Source of the DNA: Nitrospira sp. LK70
GTDB taxonomy: Bacteria > Nitrospirota > Nitrospiria > Nitrospirales > Nitrospiraceae
NCBI GenBank assembly: GCA_011090425.1
Contig: PHGD01000033.1
Span: 1-40,157 of the forward strand
Length of the DNA: 40,157 bases
Reading direction: 5' to 3'
Shown: positions 16,293 to 25,075 of the stretch, piece after piece
Layout of the letters: each line of letters opens with the position of its first letter
How positions within the stretch are numbered: the first letter of the stretch is position 1
The notes under the pieces: model-generated
Seen by the model: only the letters and a program-made list of their open reading frames with translations
What the model was told of the DNA's origin: nothing
The model's database searches: none
Program-made: the position numbers and the translations under genes

Positions 16293-17956
16293 TCGAGGTT
16301 ATAGGTGCTCTCCCAGGCCCGCACAGGTGGAAGGCTGAACCAATAGGAACCGTAGGGGCCGAGACTGAGCACATAGGGACGGTCCCCGATCTGCGGAAAT
16401 CGCGAATCTCCAAACAGTTCGATCGGAACGATACCCTTGAACCGCATCAGGTTCAGTTCCACGGCCTGCGCCGATTCCGCCAAATTATGGACAAGGAGCA
16501 CGGTCGCTCCTTCGTAGGTCCGCAGATAAGCCAGAATCTTCTCGTTCGACGGTGTCAAGAATTCCAACGTGCCCCGTCCGAAGACCTTGTGCCGTTTGCG
16601 GATCGCGATCATGTGGCGCATCCAATGGAGCAGTGAATGTGGCGTCTGTTTTTGCGTATCCACATTGATCGATTGATAGCCGTAGACGGGATCGGTGACG
16701 AGCGGGAGAAACAACTTCGCGGAATCCGCCTTTGAAAATCCCGCATTCCGATCCGCGGTCCAATGCATCGGTGTCCGTACGCCGTTGCGGTCTCCCAAAT
16801 GAATGTTGTCGCCCATGCCGATCTCATCGCCGTAGTAGATGATCGGTGTGCCCGGCAAGGTGAACACAATGCTATTGAGCAGCTCGATCTTACGCCGATC
16901 GTTCTCGAGCAACGGGGCGAGACGGCGCGCGATGCCGATGTTACGGCGCGCCTGGGGATCGCTGGCATAGGCATAATACATGTAGTCTCGCTCTTCGCCG
17001 GTGCACATTTCCAACGTCAACTCGTCGTGATTCCTGAGGAAGAGGCACCACTGGCAATTCGATGGAATCGGCGGCGTGTGTTTGAACATATCGAGGATAG
17101 GCCGGCGGTCCTCGCTGCGCAGTCCCATGAACAGGCGAGGCATGAGCGGAAAATGAAAGGCCATGTGAAATTCATCTCCGTTCCCGAAGTACGGGCGCAC
17201 GTCGCTCGGCCACTGATTGGCTTCCGCCAGGAGAATTCTGGTGCTGTACCGGTCGTCGATCCGTTTCCGAATCTCCTTCAGATACGCATGGGTCTCGGGC
17301 AAGTTCTCGCAGATCGTGCCTTCGCGCTCGAACAGGTAGGGCACTGCGTCGCAGCGAAATCCGTCGAGCCCCTGATCCAGCCAGAACTCCATGACTTCGA
17401 GCATGGCTTGCTTGACTGCGGGATTGTCATAGTTCAGGTCCGGTTGATGGCTGAAGAACCGGTGCCAATAGTACGCTTGCGCCTCGGGGTCCCAGGTCCA
17501 ATTGGATTTTTCCGTATCCACGAAGATAATGCGCGCCTTTGTATATTTCTGATCCGTTTCGCTCCAGACATAGTAATCCCGCCTCGGAGCCTGCGGCGAC
17601 CGACGGGCCTCCTGAAACCACGCATGCTGATCGGACGTGTGATTCAACACCAAATCGACGATGACGCGCATGCCGCGCTGATGGGCCGCATCCAGCAGCT
17701 TCCGAAACACCTCGGTGGAGCCGTACGAAGGCGCAATGGTGGTGAAGTCCGCCACATCATAGCCATCGTCCCGCAACGGCGACGGATAAAACGGCAGTAG
17801 CCAGAGACAGTCCACTCCCAGCCACTCGAGGTAATCGAGCTTCTCGATCAGACCGGCGAAATCCCCGATGCCGTCGTCATTACTGTCGTAGAAGGCCCGC
17901 ACGTGCAGCTCATAGAACACGGCGTCCTTGTACCAGAGGGGATCTTGGTTCAGCAT
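16277..17956 (-). CDS. treS: Trehalose synthase / maltose alpha-D-glucosyltransferase
   Basis: Interconverts maltose and trehalose (GH13_16). The 559-residue protein starts [15 protein letters not shown] as expected. Predicted catalytic residues are Asp203 in [11 protein letters not shown], Glu245 in LLAEANQ and Asp311 in [10 protein letters not shown], with spacing like characterised TreS enzymes. The C-terminal beta domain is present. Unlike the fused TreS-Mak proteins of many bacteria, it ends at the usual TreS end and the kinase is a separate gene downstream. It starts nine bases after the DUF5752 gene. In the GlgE pathway TreS supplies maltose from trehalose for Mak. Confidence 0.95.
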   Translation of the reverse strand: MLNQDPLWYKDAVFYELHVRAFYDSNDDGIGDFAGLIEKLDYLEWLGVDCLWLLPFYPSPLRDDGYDVADFTTIAPSYGSTEVFRKLLDAAHQRGMRVIVDLVLNHTSDQHAWFQEARRSPQAPRRDYYVWSETDQKYTKARIIFVDTEKSNWTWDPEAQAYYWHRFFSHQPDLNYDNPAVKQAMLEVMEFWLDQGLDGFRCDAVPYLFEREGTICENLPETHAYLKEIRKRIDDRYSTRILLAEANQWPSDVRPYFGNGDEFHMAFHFPLMPRLFMGLRSEDRRPILDMFKHTPPIPSNCQWCLFLRNHDELTLEMCTGEERDYMYYAYASDPQARRNIGIARRLAPLLENDRRKIELLNSIVFTLPGTPIIYYGDEIGMGDNIHLGDRNGVRTPMHWTADRNAGFSKADSAKLFLPLVTDPVYGYQSINVDTQKQTPHSLLHWMRHMIAIRKRHKVFGRGTLEFLTPSNEKILAYLRTYEGATVLLVHNLAESAQAVELNLMRFKGIVPIELFGDSRFPQIGDRPYVLSLGPYGSYWFSLPPVRAWESTYNLEWSAI

Positions 17957-17965
17957 CTCACGCCC

Positions 17966-18643
17966 TCAGGCTCTCCCCAGAAACTCATCGCACGCCGTGA
18001 TGAGACTCGACCGTAGGCGCTCGAGGCTTCCCAAGTACGGGTTGATGGAGCGAATACGATCAGCCAATTCATGTAAGCCGAGGCCTGTTCGGATCCAGGC
18101 TGAGAAGTCGCTTTCTTCTCGCCCCAGCCTGAAGTGCGCTTCGAACATGTGGAAGTAGATCGCGCTGACATCGACGTCGGCCACCACCCGTCGAAAGTCC
18201 GCCAGGGACCTCGCTTCCAGGCCGATCGGCACTTCCAGAATCCGAGAGCGCTTGAAATGGAACGGCTCGCCGAACACCACGCGGGGAATAATGGACATTC
18301 GCGACAGATGATCGTCGATTATCGAAATAATCTCTTCCCGCAGATCCTCCAGGTTCGGATAGTCGAATGGATCGACCACGGCGAGCCGTTCGCCCAGCAC
18401 ATGATCTCCGATCTGCATCACGACCCATTGAGAAAAATCATTCGGATAGGCCCGTTCGATGAAACGATGTCTGAGAAAATAGCTATGGGTATGGAAATGG
18501 ATGGAATCGAGCGGGACCTCTTCGACGAGTTCGGCAAGTTCCTTCTCGTCATCCGCCTGTCGGCCAAGGATTTCCTGCACCTCACTGCATCCAATGAATG
18601 CAAACGTGGAATCGGCGATGTTATGCGCAGCCTGTGGACTCAT
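17966..18643 (-). CDS. DUF5752 family protein
   Basis: A 225-residue soluble protein that I recognise as DUF5752-like. Motifs seen are FAFIGCSEVQEIL near residues 14-26, IHFHTHSYFLRHRF, FSQWV, and later IYFHMFEAHFRLGREESDFSAW. The two histidine/aromatic segments are similar to each other (H-x-H-x-Y/F-F-L-R and F-H-M-F-E-A-H-F-R-L, each followed by a D/N-F-S-x-W), implying an internal duplication. No catalytic site is known to me. It is the first gene of the trehalose/GlgE operon, nine bases before treS, so a regulatory or structural role in that pathway is likely. Only a weak Shine-Dalgarno precedes the ATG. Confidence 0.78.
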   Translation of the reverse strand: MSPQAAHNIADSTFAFIGCSEVQEILGRQADDEKELAELVEEVPLDSIHFHTHSYFLRHRFIERAYPNDFSQWVVMQIGDHVLGERLAVVDPFDYPNLEDLREEIISIIDDHLSRMSIIPRVVFGEPFHFKRSRILEVPIGLEARSLADFRRVVADVDVSAIYFHMFEAHFRLGREESDFSAWIRTGLGLHELADRIRSINPYLGSLERLRSSLITACDEFLGRA

Positions 18644-19167
18644 ATGAGGTATACAGCGTTATCGATGCCGATTTGAAGGCACCCGTCCTTATGATTCATG
18701 AGCTGGTCGCGGTGACTCTAACCGGAACTCTGCGGTATGTGTCAACCCTAACCTGCATTGTCCATGAACACTTCTGCTGCAATACTCCCAGTATGTTGTC
18801 ACTCACTCACCAGAAAGCTGTCCAACCTTGGTTCCACAGCTTGCGTTATGAGGCGAAATTAGGCTGTGTTTCTTAGCTTGTTCCCACTCAATGTCCTGTA
18901 GTGCTCCCCGTTTGTCAAGCGGCCCGAAACTGGATGCTGCGGTTGCGGAAGCGCGGTCATTCCTGGATACAGCACAAGGACGATCTGCTTGGTGTCCGTC
19001 CTCAGTCCCGGGAGGGCTACCAGGTCAACTTACCTCTCCACCTCTATTGATATACCTCGGGAAAGCTCTACATGACACAGGGGAGAATAGAAGGTGACAT
19101 CTTTCGCCTCACGATTCCAGCTGGAGCGCTTCCTCCCGTGTGATTGGCTCCACAAAAAGCAACGGGG
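18644..19167. other. 520-bp gap upstream of the sugar operon
   Basis: No gene is supported. It should contain the operon promoter near the left end. A plus-strand frame around 18910-19040 (LRLRKRGHSWIQHKDDLLG) reads like protein but has no start signal and is soon stopped; it may be a relic of an unrecognised gene. Confidence 0.4.
18716..18745 (-). promoter_or_regulatory. Possible sigma-70 promoter of the sugar operon
   Basis: On the minus strand a perfect TTGACA (18745-18740) is followed 18 bases later by TTAGAG (18721-18716), a poor -10. It lies about 75 bases upstream of the DUF5752 start. The -35 match is exact but the -10 is weak, so the assignment is tentative. Confidence 0.3.
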
Positions 19168-19491
19168 TTATCCCGTTTTTCTCCGGTGAATCATCACAGG
19201 ATTCCCATCGGGATCTAAGACAACCGCCATGTGACAGACGGGAGTCTCGATCGGTTCAAGGGTAAAGGTGCAGCCGCGCTCTCGAAGACGGTTCATCGCT
19301 CCATTGAAATCGTCTACTTCGAGAGCCACAGACCCTCCGCCGCTTGAAGGCTTCCACTCCGGCGCTCCAATACCGATCGCCGGCGTCCCCGGCCCAATAT
19401 CGTATTCGACAAAGCCCTGCTTTTCGTTTCCGAAGAACCGAGATTCCTTAAGCCCCAAGGTCGTCTCATAGAATTGGCGTGCACGTTTCAA
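19168..19491 (-). CDS. VOC (glyoxalase-type) protein, 5'-truncated
   Basis: 107 residues from a TTG start at 19491 (LKRARQFYETTLGLK). The frame is open four codons further (HYTDLKRARQFYE) to the TAG that ends the oxidoreductase gene. VOC proteins of this type begin with a beta strand (about 15 residues, ending in VTD) before this helix; that strand is missing. The remaining domain is intact: GFVEYDIGPGTPAIGIG, VALEVDDFNGAMNRLRERGC and AVVLDPDGNPVMIHRR are normal VOC motifs. A deletion probably removed the start and any gap and joined it to the oxidoreductase stop. The product may be non-functional or made by translational coupling. Confidence 0.75.
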   Translation of the reverse strand: MKRARQFYETTLGLKESRFFGNEKQGFVEYDIGPGTPAIGIGAPEWKPSSGGGSVALEVDDFNGAMNRLRERGCTFTLEPIETPVCHMAVVLDPDGNPVMIHRRKTG

Positions 19492-19503
19492 GTCAGTATA
19501 GTG

Positions 19504-20718
19504 CTATTTCGCTCGCCGCTTGACGGCATATCCATAAGGGGTCGGCCATGACGGTTCCGAGCCGAGTTCTTGCTGCGCCTTGATCGCCCAGTAGGGCTCC
19601 CGAAGCAGTTCCCGAGCGATGAACACCAGATCGGCATCCCCACCGGTCACGATTTCATCGGCATGGTGCGGTTCGGTGATCATCCCAACCGCACCAGTCA
19701 TGATTGCAGCCTCATCCCGGATCTTCCGAGCGAACGGAACCTGATACCCCTTGGCTACCGGAATACGTGCTTTAGGAACCAACCCTCCGGAGGAAACATC
19801 AATGAGATCGATGCCAAGATCTTTCAAGTGCCTGGCGAGGACCACCGATTGCTCAACATCCCAGCCCCCCTCTACCCAATCAGTGGCCGAAATCCGTACG
19901 AAGAGAGGAAGTTCAGCCGGCAACTGTCTGCGCAGATGCTCGGCGATTCGAAGCAGAAACCTCATTCGGTTTTCCAGGCTTCCACCGTAACGATCTGTTC
20001 GACGATTACTCAAGGGTGACAGGAACTCGTGCAGCAGATAGCCGTGGGCCGCGTGGATCTCGATCACCCGAAATCCGGCCAGCAGCGCCCGACTGGCAGC
20101 TGCCTCGAACGCAGCGAGAATTTCATCGATACCAGCTTCATCAAGAGACATCGGCCTCGGGTCGCCGTCATTGAACGGGATCGGGCTAGGACCGAGAACG
20201 GTCCAACCGCCTGCTGTAGACGTCTTGAGGCTGGCTCCTCCCTTCCAAGGCGGCTCACAACTGGCTTTTCGCCCGGCATGGGCCAACTGAATGCCGGCAA
20301 CCGCCCCTTGGGAGTGAATAAACCGCGCAATGCGCGCGAGCGGCTCAATATGTTGATCCCCCCAGATCCCCATATCTCCCGGCGAAATCCTGCCGTCTGG
20401 GGTGATGGCCGTGGCCTCGACCATCACCAGCGCCGCTCCGCCGACGGCACGGCTGCCGAGGTGGACCAAATGCCAATCGCTTGCCAATCCCTCGGTCGCC
20501 ACATACTGGCACATGGGAGACATCACGATCCGGTTTCGAAACGTAACCCCTCGGATCGTCAGCGTGCTGAGCAGATCGATCTCTGGAACTTCTCGGTCAT
20601 GATCCGTACTGGCTGGACAGCCATGGGCCATCCCATGTGAAACGTGCTGATCGGGTTGTTCGGACATCGGCCTATTCATCCTCTGGTCTCCATGGAATGG
20701 TGCGGATAGATTCGGCAT
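19504..20718 (-). CDS. NADH:flavin oxidoreductase, old yellow enzyme (YqjM/NamA-like)
   Basis: An FMN-dependent ene-reductase (reduces activated C=C bonds with NADPH) of 404 residues. The TIM barrel begins with LTIRGVTFRNRIVMSPMCQY; the Cys/Tyr in MCQY are the YqjM-type active-site residues. The substrate-binding His pair is in IEIHAAHGYLLHEFLSP. FMN-site motifs AHAGRKA, DRYGGSLENR and DLVFIARELL are present. The N-terminus is about 45 residues longer than usual and has extra ATGs at 20679 and 20667; the first ATG has GGAGG ten bases upstream. It lies after ogt on the same strand and immediately before the truncated VOC gene. A role in detoxifying electrophiles would fit the alkylation-repair neighbours. 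Confidence 0.93.
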   Translation of the reverse strand: MPNLSAPFHGDQRMNRPMSEQPDQHVSHGMAHGCPASTDHDREVPEIDLLSTLTIRGVTFRNRIVMSPMCQYVATEGLASDWHLVHLGSRAVGGAALVMVEATAITPDGRISPGDMGIWGDQHIEPLARIARFIHSQGAVAGIQLAHAGRKASCEPPWKGGASLKTSTAGGWTVLGPSPIPFNDGDPRPMSLDEAGIDEILAAFEAAASRALLAGFRVIEIHAAHGYLLHEFLSPLSNRRTDRYGGSLENRMRFLLRIAEHLRRQLPAELPLFVRISATDWVEGGWDVEQSVVLARHLKDLGIDLIDVSSGGLVPKARIPVAKGYQVPFARKIRDEAAIMTGAVGMITEPHHADEIVTGGDADLVFIARELLREPYWAIKAQQELGSEPSWPTPYGYAVKRRAK

Positions 20719-20768
20719 TTCTCTTCAACCTCCTCAAAGTCATCGAACACGTTATAACCTGTGCGGTA

Positions 20769-21302
20769 TCAAGGATTTCTCGCCATTCTCGCGGTGTCAG
20801 ACCGATGTTCTCTGAAAGTCGGATATTCACACCCTTCCAACGCCAGGAGGGCGCGCTTTTTCGACAAGCCTCCGGCGTAGCCGGTGAGTGAACCGTTCGA
20901 GCCGACGATGCGATGGCAGGGCACGATGATGCTGATCGGGTTGCGGCCGGTGGCTGCACCGGCCGCTCGTGCGCTACCGGGATAACCTGCGCGCTCTGCC
21001 AGTTCGCCATACGCGATGGTTTGGCCGAACCGGACGCCTGCAATCGCCTTCCACACCGCGCGCTGAAACGGCGTGCCCTGCGGCGCGAGTTCGACTGTAA
21101 ACCTGGTCCGCTTGCCGTCGAAATATTCCGACAGCTCGTGCTTGGCCTGACGTATCGGCTCATGGTCCTCGGCTCGTTTCCACTTCTTGTCGATATGAGG
21201 GTGATATTTCTGTCCGGCAAAATAGAGGCCCGTCAACGCTTGATCATCGGCAACCAACAATATGCGCCCACGAGGACTTTGATAATAGTCGTAGTACAAC
21301 AT
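20769..21302 (-). CDS. ogt: Methylated-DNA--protein-cysteine methyltransferase
   Basis: Suicide repair enzyme that removes O6-methylguanine by transferring the methyl group to its own cysteine. It has 177 residues. The active-site motif is PCHRIVG with Cys at about 129, preceded by the DNA-binding helix (TPFQRAVWKAIAGVRFGQT) and the arginine-finger region (YPGSARAAGAA). The frame extends to 21356, but the ATG at 21302 has AAGGAG five bases before it and gives the normal start MLYYDYYQSP. That ATG lies two bases after the stop of the Ada/AlkA gene, so the two form an operon for alkylation repair. Confidence 0.96.
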   Translation of the reverse strand: MLYYDYYQSPRGRILLVADDQALTGLYFAGQKYHPHIDKKWKRAEDHEPIRQAKHELSEYFDGKRTRFTVELAPQGTPFQRAVWKAIAGVRFGQTIAYGELAERAGYPGSARAAGAATGRNPISIIVPCHRIVGSNGSLTGYAGGLSKKRALLALEGCEYPTFREHRSDTARMARNP

Positions 21303-21304
21303 GA

Positions 21305-22759
21305 TTACTCCTTGGTCAATGAATGCCAGAGCTGCATCACGGCATACGCACGCCACGGCCGCCAGGCTTCACCGGCTTCGAGCACGCGACGCGCGTCCTT
21401 CTCCTTCAGAGCCTTCATGACACCGAGATCGGTATGAGGAAATGCATCCGGCCATGCAAGCGCCCGCATGGCGATGTACTGCGCCGTCCACTCCCCTACG
21501 CCGGGCAACATACGTAGCCGCTCCAAGGTCGTATCGAGATCTGTGTGTGGCGTCAAGATCAGTTGACCGTCCGCTACCGCGCGCGCAAGGGCGATCACTG
21601 TGCGTGCACGCGCCGCCGGCATGCCCAGTCGCGCGATGAGACCGACCGTCACGTCGGCCACCCGTGCCGCAGAGGGAAATACCGTCGTCAGTGTCTCAAC
21701 CGGCGTCTGGATCGGATCCCCGAGCGCTGCGGCCAATCGCCCAACGATGGTCCGTGCCGCGGCAACAGTCACTTGTTGTCCAATAACCGCACGTACCGCA
21801 ACTTCGAATCCGTCGAAGGCGCCGGGGACCCGTATGCCGGGACGACGCTGCGCCAATTCACCCAACACTCCTGCGATTTCTGTTGGGTTGCAGGATAGAT
21901 CCATGAGCGCCTTGATACGCCCAAGCAGTGTTGGTAAAACCCGGGCCAGCGAAGAAGAGGCAACGACATGGATCCCCGTCTTTTTCGGCGACAATCCGAT
22001 CTCGACCCAACCCAAATGGTCCTTTCCTTGCGATATCACACGCACCGTGCGACGATAACAGAGGTCGTCAAGCATCTCGACACCGGCAATGGCCCGCGCA
22101 CCGAGAAACGCCCTCATCGCCGGCCAGTCGTAGGGCGGACGAAAACTGAGCTCGAAGCTCAGGACATCGGCGACCTGTATCGCCTTCCTATTCGCGCGCT
22201 GACGCAATTGTCCAGGCTGCAGACGATAACGCTGCCTGAAGAGCGCGTGGAAGCGCCGCAGGCTTGCAAAACCACTCGCGAATGCTACTTCGGTGACCGG
22301 CAAACTGGTGTCGGTGAGCAGGCGTTTAGCGAGAAGCAAGCGCTGCGTCTGAGCAAACTCAATGGGCGAGACGCCGAACTCGGCGCTGAACGTACGGCGC
22401 AAATGCCGGTCGGTGATGCCAAGGCTCGATGCGATGCCCTCCAATCCAGCTGAATCGAGGGCACGATCCTCGATCAGGCCAGCCGCTGCCTGAGCCACGC
22501 GCGTGGTCGCATCCACGCTTGAATTACCCGGCGCGAGCTCGGGACGGCAACGAAGACAAGGCCGGTAGCCGGCGACTTCGGCAGCAGCGGCGCTGGGATA
22601 GAAGCGGCAGTTCGCGAGCTTGGGCTGCCTCACTGTGCAGACCGGTCGGCAATAGATACGAGTCGACGACACCGCGACAAAAAATCGCCCGTCGAAACGC
22701 GCATCGCGCGCCCGCAGAGCGCGGTAGCAAGTGGCTGAATCGAGCATCATGGATGCCAT
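21305..22759 (-). CDS. alkA: Ada zinc/AraC regulator fused to AlkA DNA glycosylase
   Basis: A multidomain alkylation-repair protein. It carries an N-terminal Ada-type zinc domain (CYRALRARDARFDGRFF...YCRPVC...CLRCRPE, four Cys), an AraC helix-turn-helix region (about 85-180, SLPVTEVAFASGFASLRRFHALFRQRY) and the AlkA glycosylase domain with the HhH motif (LRMLPGVGEWTAQYIAMRAL, then the catalytic Asp of FPHTDLGV). The glycosylase excises 3-methyladenine; the Ada part senses methyl phosphotriesters and probably activates its own operon. ATGs at 22750 and 22747 and a TTG at 22807 are alternative starts; the family normally has only about six residues before CYRAL. The product precedes ogt by two bases. 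Confidence 0.94.
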   Translation of the reverse strand: MASMMLDSATCYRALRARDARFDGRFFVAVSSTRIYCRPVCTVRQPKLANCRFYPSAAAAEVAGYRPCLRCRPELAPGNSSVDATTRVAQAAAGLIEDRALDSAGLEGIASSLGITDRHLRRTFSAEFGVSPIEFAQTQRLLLAKRLLTDTSLPVTEVAFASGFASLRRFHALFRQRYRLQPGQLRQRANRKAIQVADVLSFELSFRPPYDWPAMRAFLGARAIAGVEMLDDLCYRRTVRVISQGKDHLGWVEIGLSPKKTGIHVVASSSLARVLPTLLGRIKALMDLSCNPTEIAGVLGELAQRRPGIRVPGAFDGFEVAVRAVIGQQVTVAAARTIVGRLAAALGDPIQTPVETLTTVFPSAARVADVTVGLIARLGMPAARARTVIALARAVADGQLILTPHTDLDTTLERLRMLPGVGEWTAQYIAMRALAWPDAFPHTDLGVMKALKEKDARRVLEAGEAWRPWRAYAVMQLWHSLTKE

Positions 22760-22822
22760 TATAGCTACAGCCGATGAACCTCTGCTCGCCATTTTCGGAC
22801 ATGACAATTCGAGTCGGAAAAC

Positions 22823-24004
22823 CTAGGGCGGCGTGTCTGTCACATCTGGTTTGCTCAAGAAGTTGAGCCACAAAAACCCGATGGCTCCGGCCGTCAAGGA
22901 AGCCAAAAGGATGGCTATTTTTGAGGCGCTGATGATCTCCGCATTTCCGGCGAAGGCAAGATTGGTAATGAAGATGGACATAGTGAATCCAATACCGCCA
23001 AGCATCCCGGCACCGACAATATGTCTCCACTGTAAGCCGAGCGGCAAGCGGCAGAGGCCGCTTGTCACAGCTACGACACACAGACACATCACACCCAAAG
23101 GTTTTCCCACAATCAAACCGGCAGCGATGCCAATGCTGTTAAGACTGGTCAAGCCTTGTATCCAATCCGTGCCGACAAACATGCCCGTATTGGCAAGGGC
23201 AAAAATCGGCAAAATGACGAATGCGACTGGTTTGTGCAATAAGTGTTCAAGTCTGTGCGAGGGCGAGTCTTCATCCTCGTCTTGTGCGGAGAATGGGACG
23301 GCAAAGGCCAGCAGCACCCCGGCCATTGTCCCGTGAACACCCGACTGCAACATGAAAAACCACATCAATCCCCCGCCGACCACATAGGGTGCGAGGGACA
23401 TAATTCGGAAGAAACGATTGAACACCAGGAGTAGAATCCACACGGCGACAGCACCTGCCAAAAACCAAACAGAAAGTTCCGCCGTATAGAACGCCGCGAT
23501 GATGATGATCGCTCCCAGATCGTCGATGACGGCGAAAGCCACGACAAATACCTTCAGCGATGGGGAAATGCGGTTACCGAGCATGGCCAACACACCGAGA
23601 GCGAACGCGATGTCGGTTGCCATCGGGATCCCGATACCGGCTTGCATCGGCGTTCCCCAGTTAAGGGAGAAATGAATCAGGGCTGGTGCGACCATTCCAC
23701 CAACAGCCGCAACGATCGGGAGAAGGGCGTTCTGAAAGTTCGACAGTTCACCGCTGTATAATTCGCGTTCGAGCTCCAATCCAATGAGCAAAAAGAAAAT
23801 CGCCATCAGCGCATCGTTGACCCAATGCTCAAGGCTCAGGCCTCCGAGATTCGTCTGCCACAGATTCATATAGCCTACGCCGATTGAGGAATTCGCCGCC
23901 AAAAGCGAAATCGTCGTGCAGATCAGCAGCAGAATTCCGCTCGATTTCTCCGAATCAAAAAACCGTTGGAAAGTATGTGATAAGTGTCGCTGGAGATCAA
24001 TCAA
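22823..24004 (-). CDS. nhaA: Na+/H+ antiporter NhaA
   Basis: Inner-membrane antiporter exchanging two protons for one sodium ion, protecting against sodium and alkaline pH. The 393 residues have about twelve hydrophobic segments. The ion-binding sites are visible: the Asp pair of AVIDDLGAIIIIA and the Asp of ATDIAFALG. Helix breaks such as GVHGTMAGVLLA are also present. The start is TTG at 24004, giving MIDLQRHL; no ATG exists in the first 45 codons and upstream the frame is closed by a TGA two codons earlier. The Shine-Dalgarno is weak. It shares the strand with the glyoxalase-like gene 55 bases upstream, and that gap contains TGACGTCA near 24044. Confidence 0.95.
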   Translation of the reverse strand: MIDLQRHLSHTFQRFFDSEKSSGILLLICTTISLLAANSSIGVGYMNLWQTNLGGLSLEHWVNDALMAIFFLLIGLELERELYSGELSNFQNALLPIVAAVGGMVAPALIHFSLNWGTPMQAGIGIPMATDIAFALGVLAMLGNRISPSLKVFVVAFAVIDDLGAIIIIAAFYTAELSVWFLAGAVAVWILLLVFNRFFRIMSLAPYVVGGGLMWFFMLQSGVHGTMAGVLLAFAVPFSAQDEDEDSPSHRLEHLLHKPVAFVILPIFALANTGMFVGTDWIQGLTSLNSIGIAAGLIVGKPLGVMCLCVVAVTSGLCRLPLGLQWRHIVGAGMLGGIGFTMSIFITNLAFAGNAEIISASKIAILLASLTAGAIGFLWLNFLSKPDVTDTPP

Positions 24005-24059
24005 GTGTCAGCCAAAGATTGTCGTCAGGAGTGATGAAGTTCTGTTGACGTCAGCATTG

Positions 24060-24437
24060 TCATAAGCGCCCCAGATTGGTTAAGAGTTGACAAAACGTCA
24101 ATCTGTTCCCGAAGGGATCAGTCACTGACATATCCCTGCCCCACTGCATCTCTTCTATTCTCGGTCTGGCGTACTTGTGGTTCTTTGCGAGGAGGTTTTG
24201 TTGAAATGCCTCCAGCTCGTTCGTTTCAATCCTGACCGCCGCGCCGGGGCAACAGTCTCCATGATGTTCCGATAAATGAAGGACGCAGTCGTCCTTTGAG
24301 ATTTGCAGGTAGAGCGGAAGGCCTTCTTCGAAACGATGCTCCCAGTCGACCTTGAAGCCCAAGAACTCGATATAGAACTCCTTCGCTTTGCTTTCGTCAA
24401 AGATTCGAAGGATCGGTGTCGTCTTACCAAAGCCCAT
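24060..24437 (-). CDS. Glyoxalase-superfamily (bleomycin-resistance-like) protein
   Basis: A 125-residue VOC protein. Motifs are ILRIFDESKAKEFYIEFLGF, then a strand region with LYLQISKDDCVLHLSEHHGD, the acidic-to-basic loop CCPGAAVRIETNELEAF and the final MSVTDPFGNRLTFCQL. The H-x-S-E-H and the later D-P-F-G-N-R patterns resemble the bleomycin-resistance group; metal-dependent catalysis is possible but its substrate is unknown. The ATG at 24437 has GGAGG eight bases upstream, so the five-residue longer form from 24452 is rejected. It is divergent from the YCII gene 90 bases away, so the two may share a regulatory region. Confidence 0.9.
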   Translation of the reverse strand: MGFGKTTPILRIFDESKAKEFYIEFLGFKVDWEHRFEEGLPLYLQISKDDCVLHLSEHHGDCCPGAAVRIETNELEAFQQNLLAKNHKYARPRIEEMQWGRDMSVTDPFGNRLTFCQLLTNLGRL

Positions 24438-24527
24438 AGTGATAGCCTCCACTGAGCAGGCTCAGCGATCCGGGGACTGTCGTTTCGGTTCCTTTGAACG
24501 CCTATCTTATGTCACGGGAGGTGAAGC

Positions 24528-24926
24528 ATGAAATATCTGTTGCTGGTCTACCACAACGAAGAAGCCTTCAACCAGATCCCCGAAGGCCACCGAAAGGACA
24601 TGCTCGCGGAATCAATTCAACTCTGCCACCAGCTGGATGGGAAAGGGCAATACGTCCATGCCTCGCCTCTGCAACCTGAGGCGACGGGAATCCTCGTTCG
24701 AGTGCGCAACGGAAAGGCAATGGTAACCGATGGGCCGTTCGCCGAGGCCAAGGAGCAGCTCGCCGGTTACTTTCTCATCGAAGCTAAAGATCGAGATGAC
24801 GCCGCTCGGATCGCCAAGCTGGTGCCCGGAGCTCGTATTGGGACAGTGGAGGTTCGGCCGTTAAGAGAAGTTACCGGCTTGCCGGGAGAAGAGAAGCAAC
24901 CATCCGCCGGCTTCCTTTCCCGATGA
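24528..24926 (+). CDS. YCII/DGPF-domain protein
   Basis: A 132-residue protein starting MKYLLLVYHNEEAF, with the family motif VTDGPFAEAKEQLAGYFLIEA at about residues 66-87. This is a dimeric ferredoxin-like fold; its members are often encoded beside ECF sigma factors, and some act as small enzymes or sensors. The C-terminus adds a short basic tail. A strong Shine-Dalgarno (GGGAGGTGAAGC) precedes the ATG. No ECF sigma gene lies next to it. A second, broken YCII gene lies near 32.1 kb. Confidence 0.92.
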   Translation: MKYLLLVYHNEEAFNQIPEGHRKDMLAESIQLCHQLDGKGQYVHASPLQPEATGILVRVRNGKAMVTDGPFAEAKEQLAGYFLIEAKDRDDAARIAKLVPGARIGTVEVRPLREVTGLPGEEKQPSAGFLSR

Positions 24927-25075
24927 GCCCCACGACGCCCGCCTCATCAGGCTCGGCTGGAGACCGGATGTTCGCTGAATTGCCGGCTGCTATTGCCGAT
25001 TACCGGCTATCGATACCGACGGGGAGGATGATCGCCGGCCCGGTTGAATTCAACGACAGCTCAGATTTCGCCTCC

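Noticed and set aside
16763-17800. Plus-strand frame of 345 codons opposite treS
   Set aside because: TreS is certain on the minus strand; the plus frame has the residue bias of an antisense shadow.
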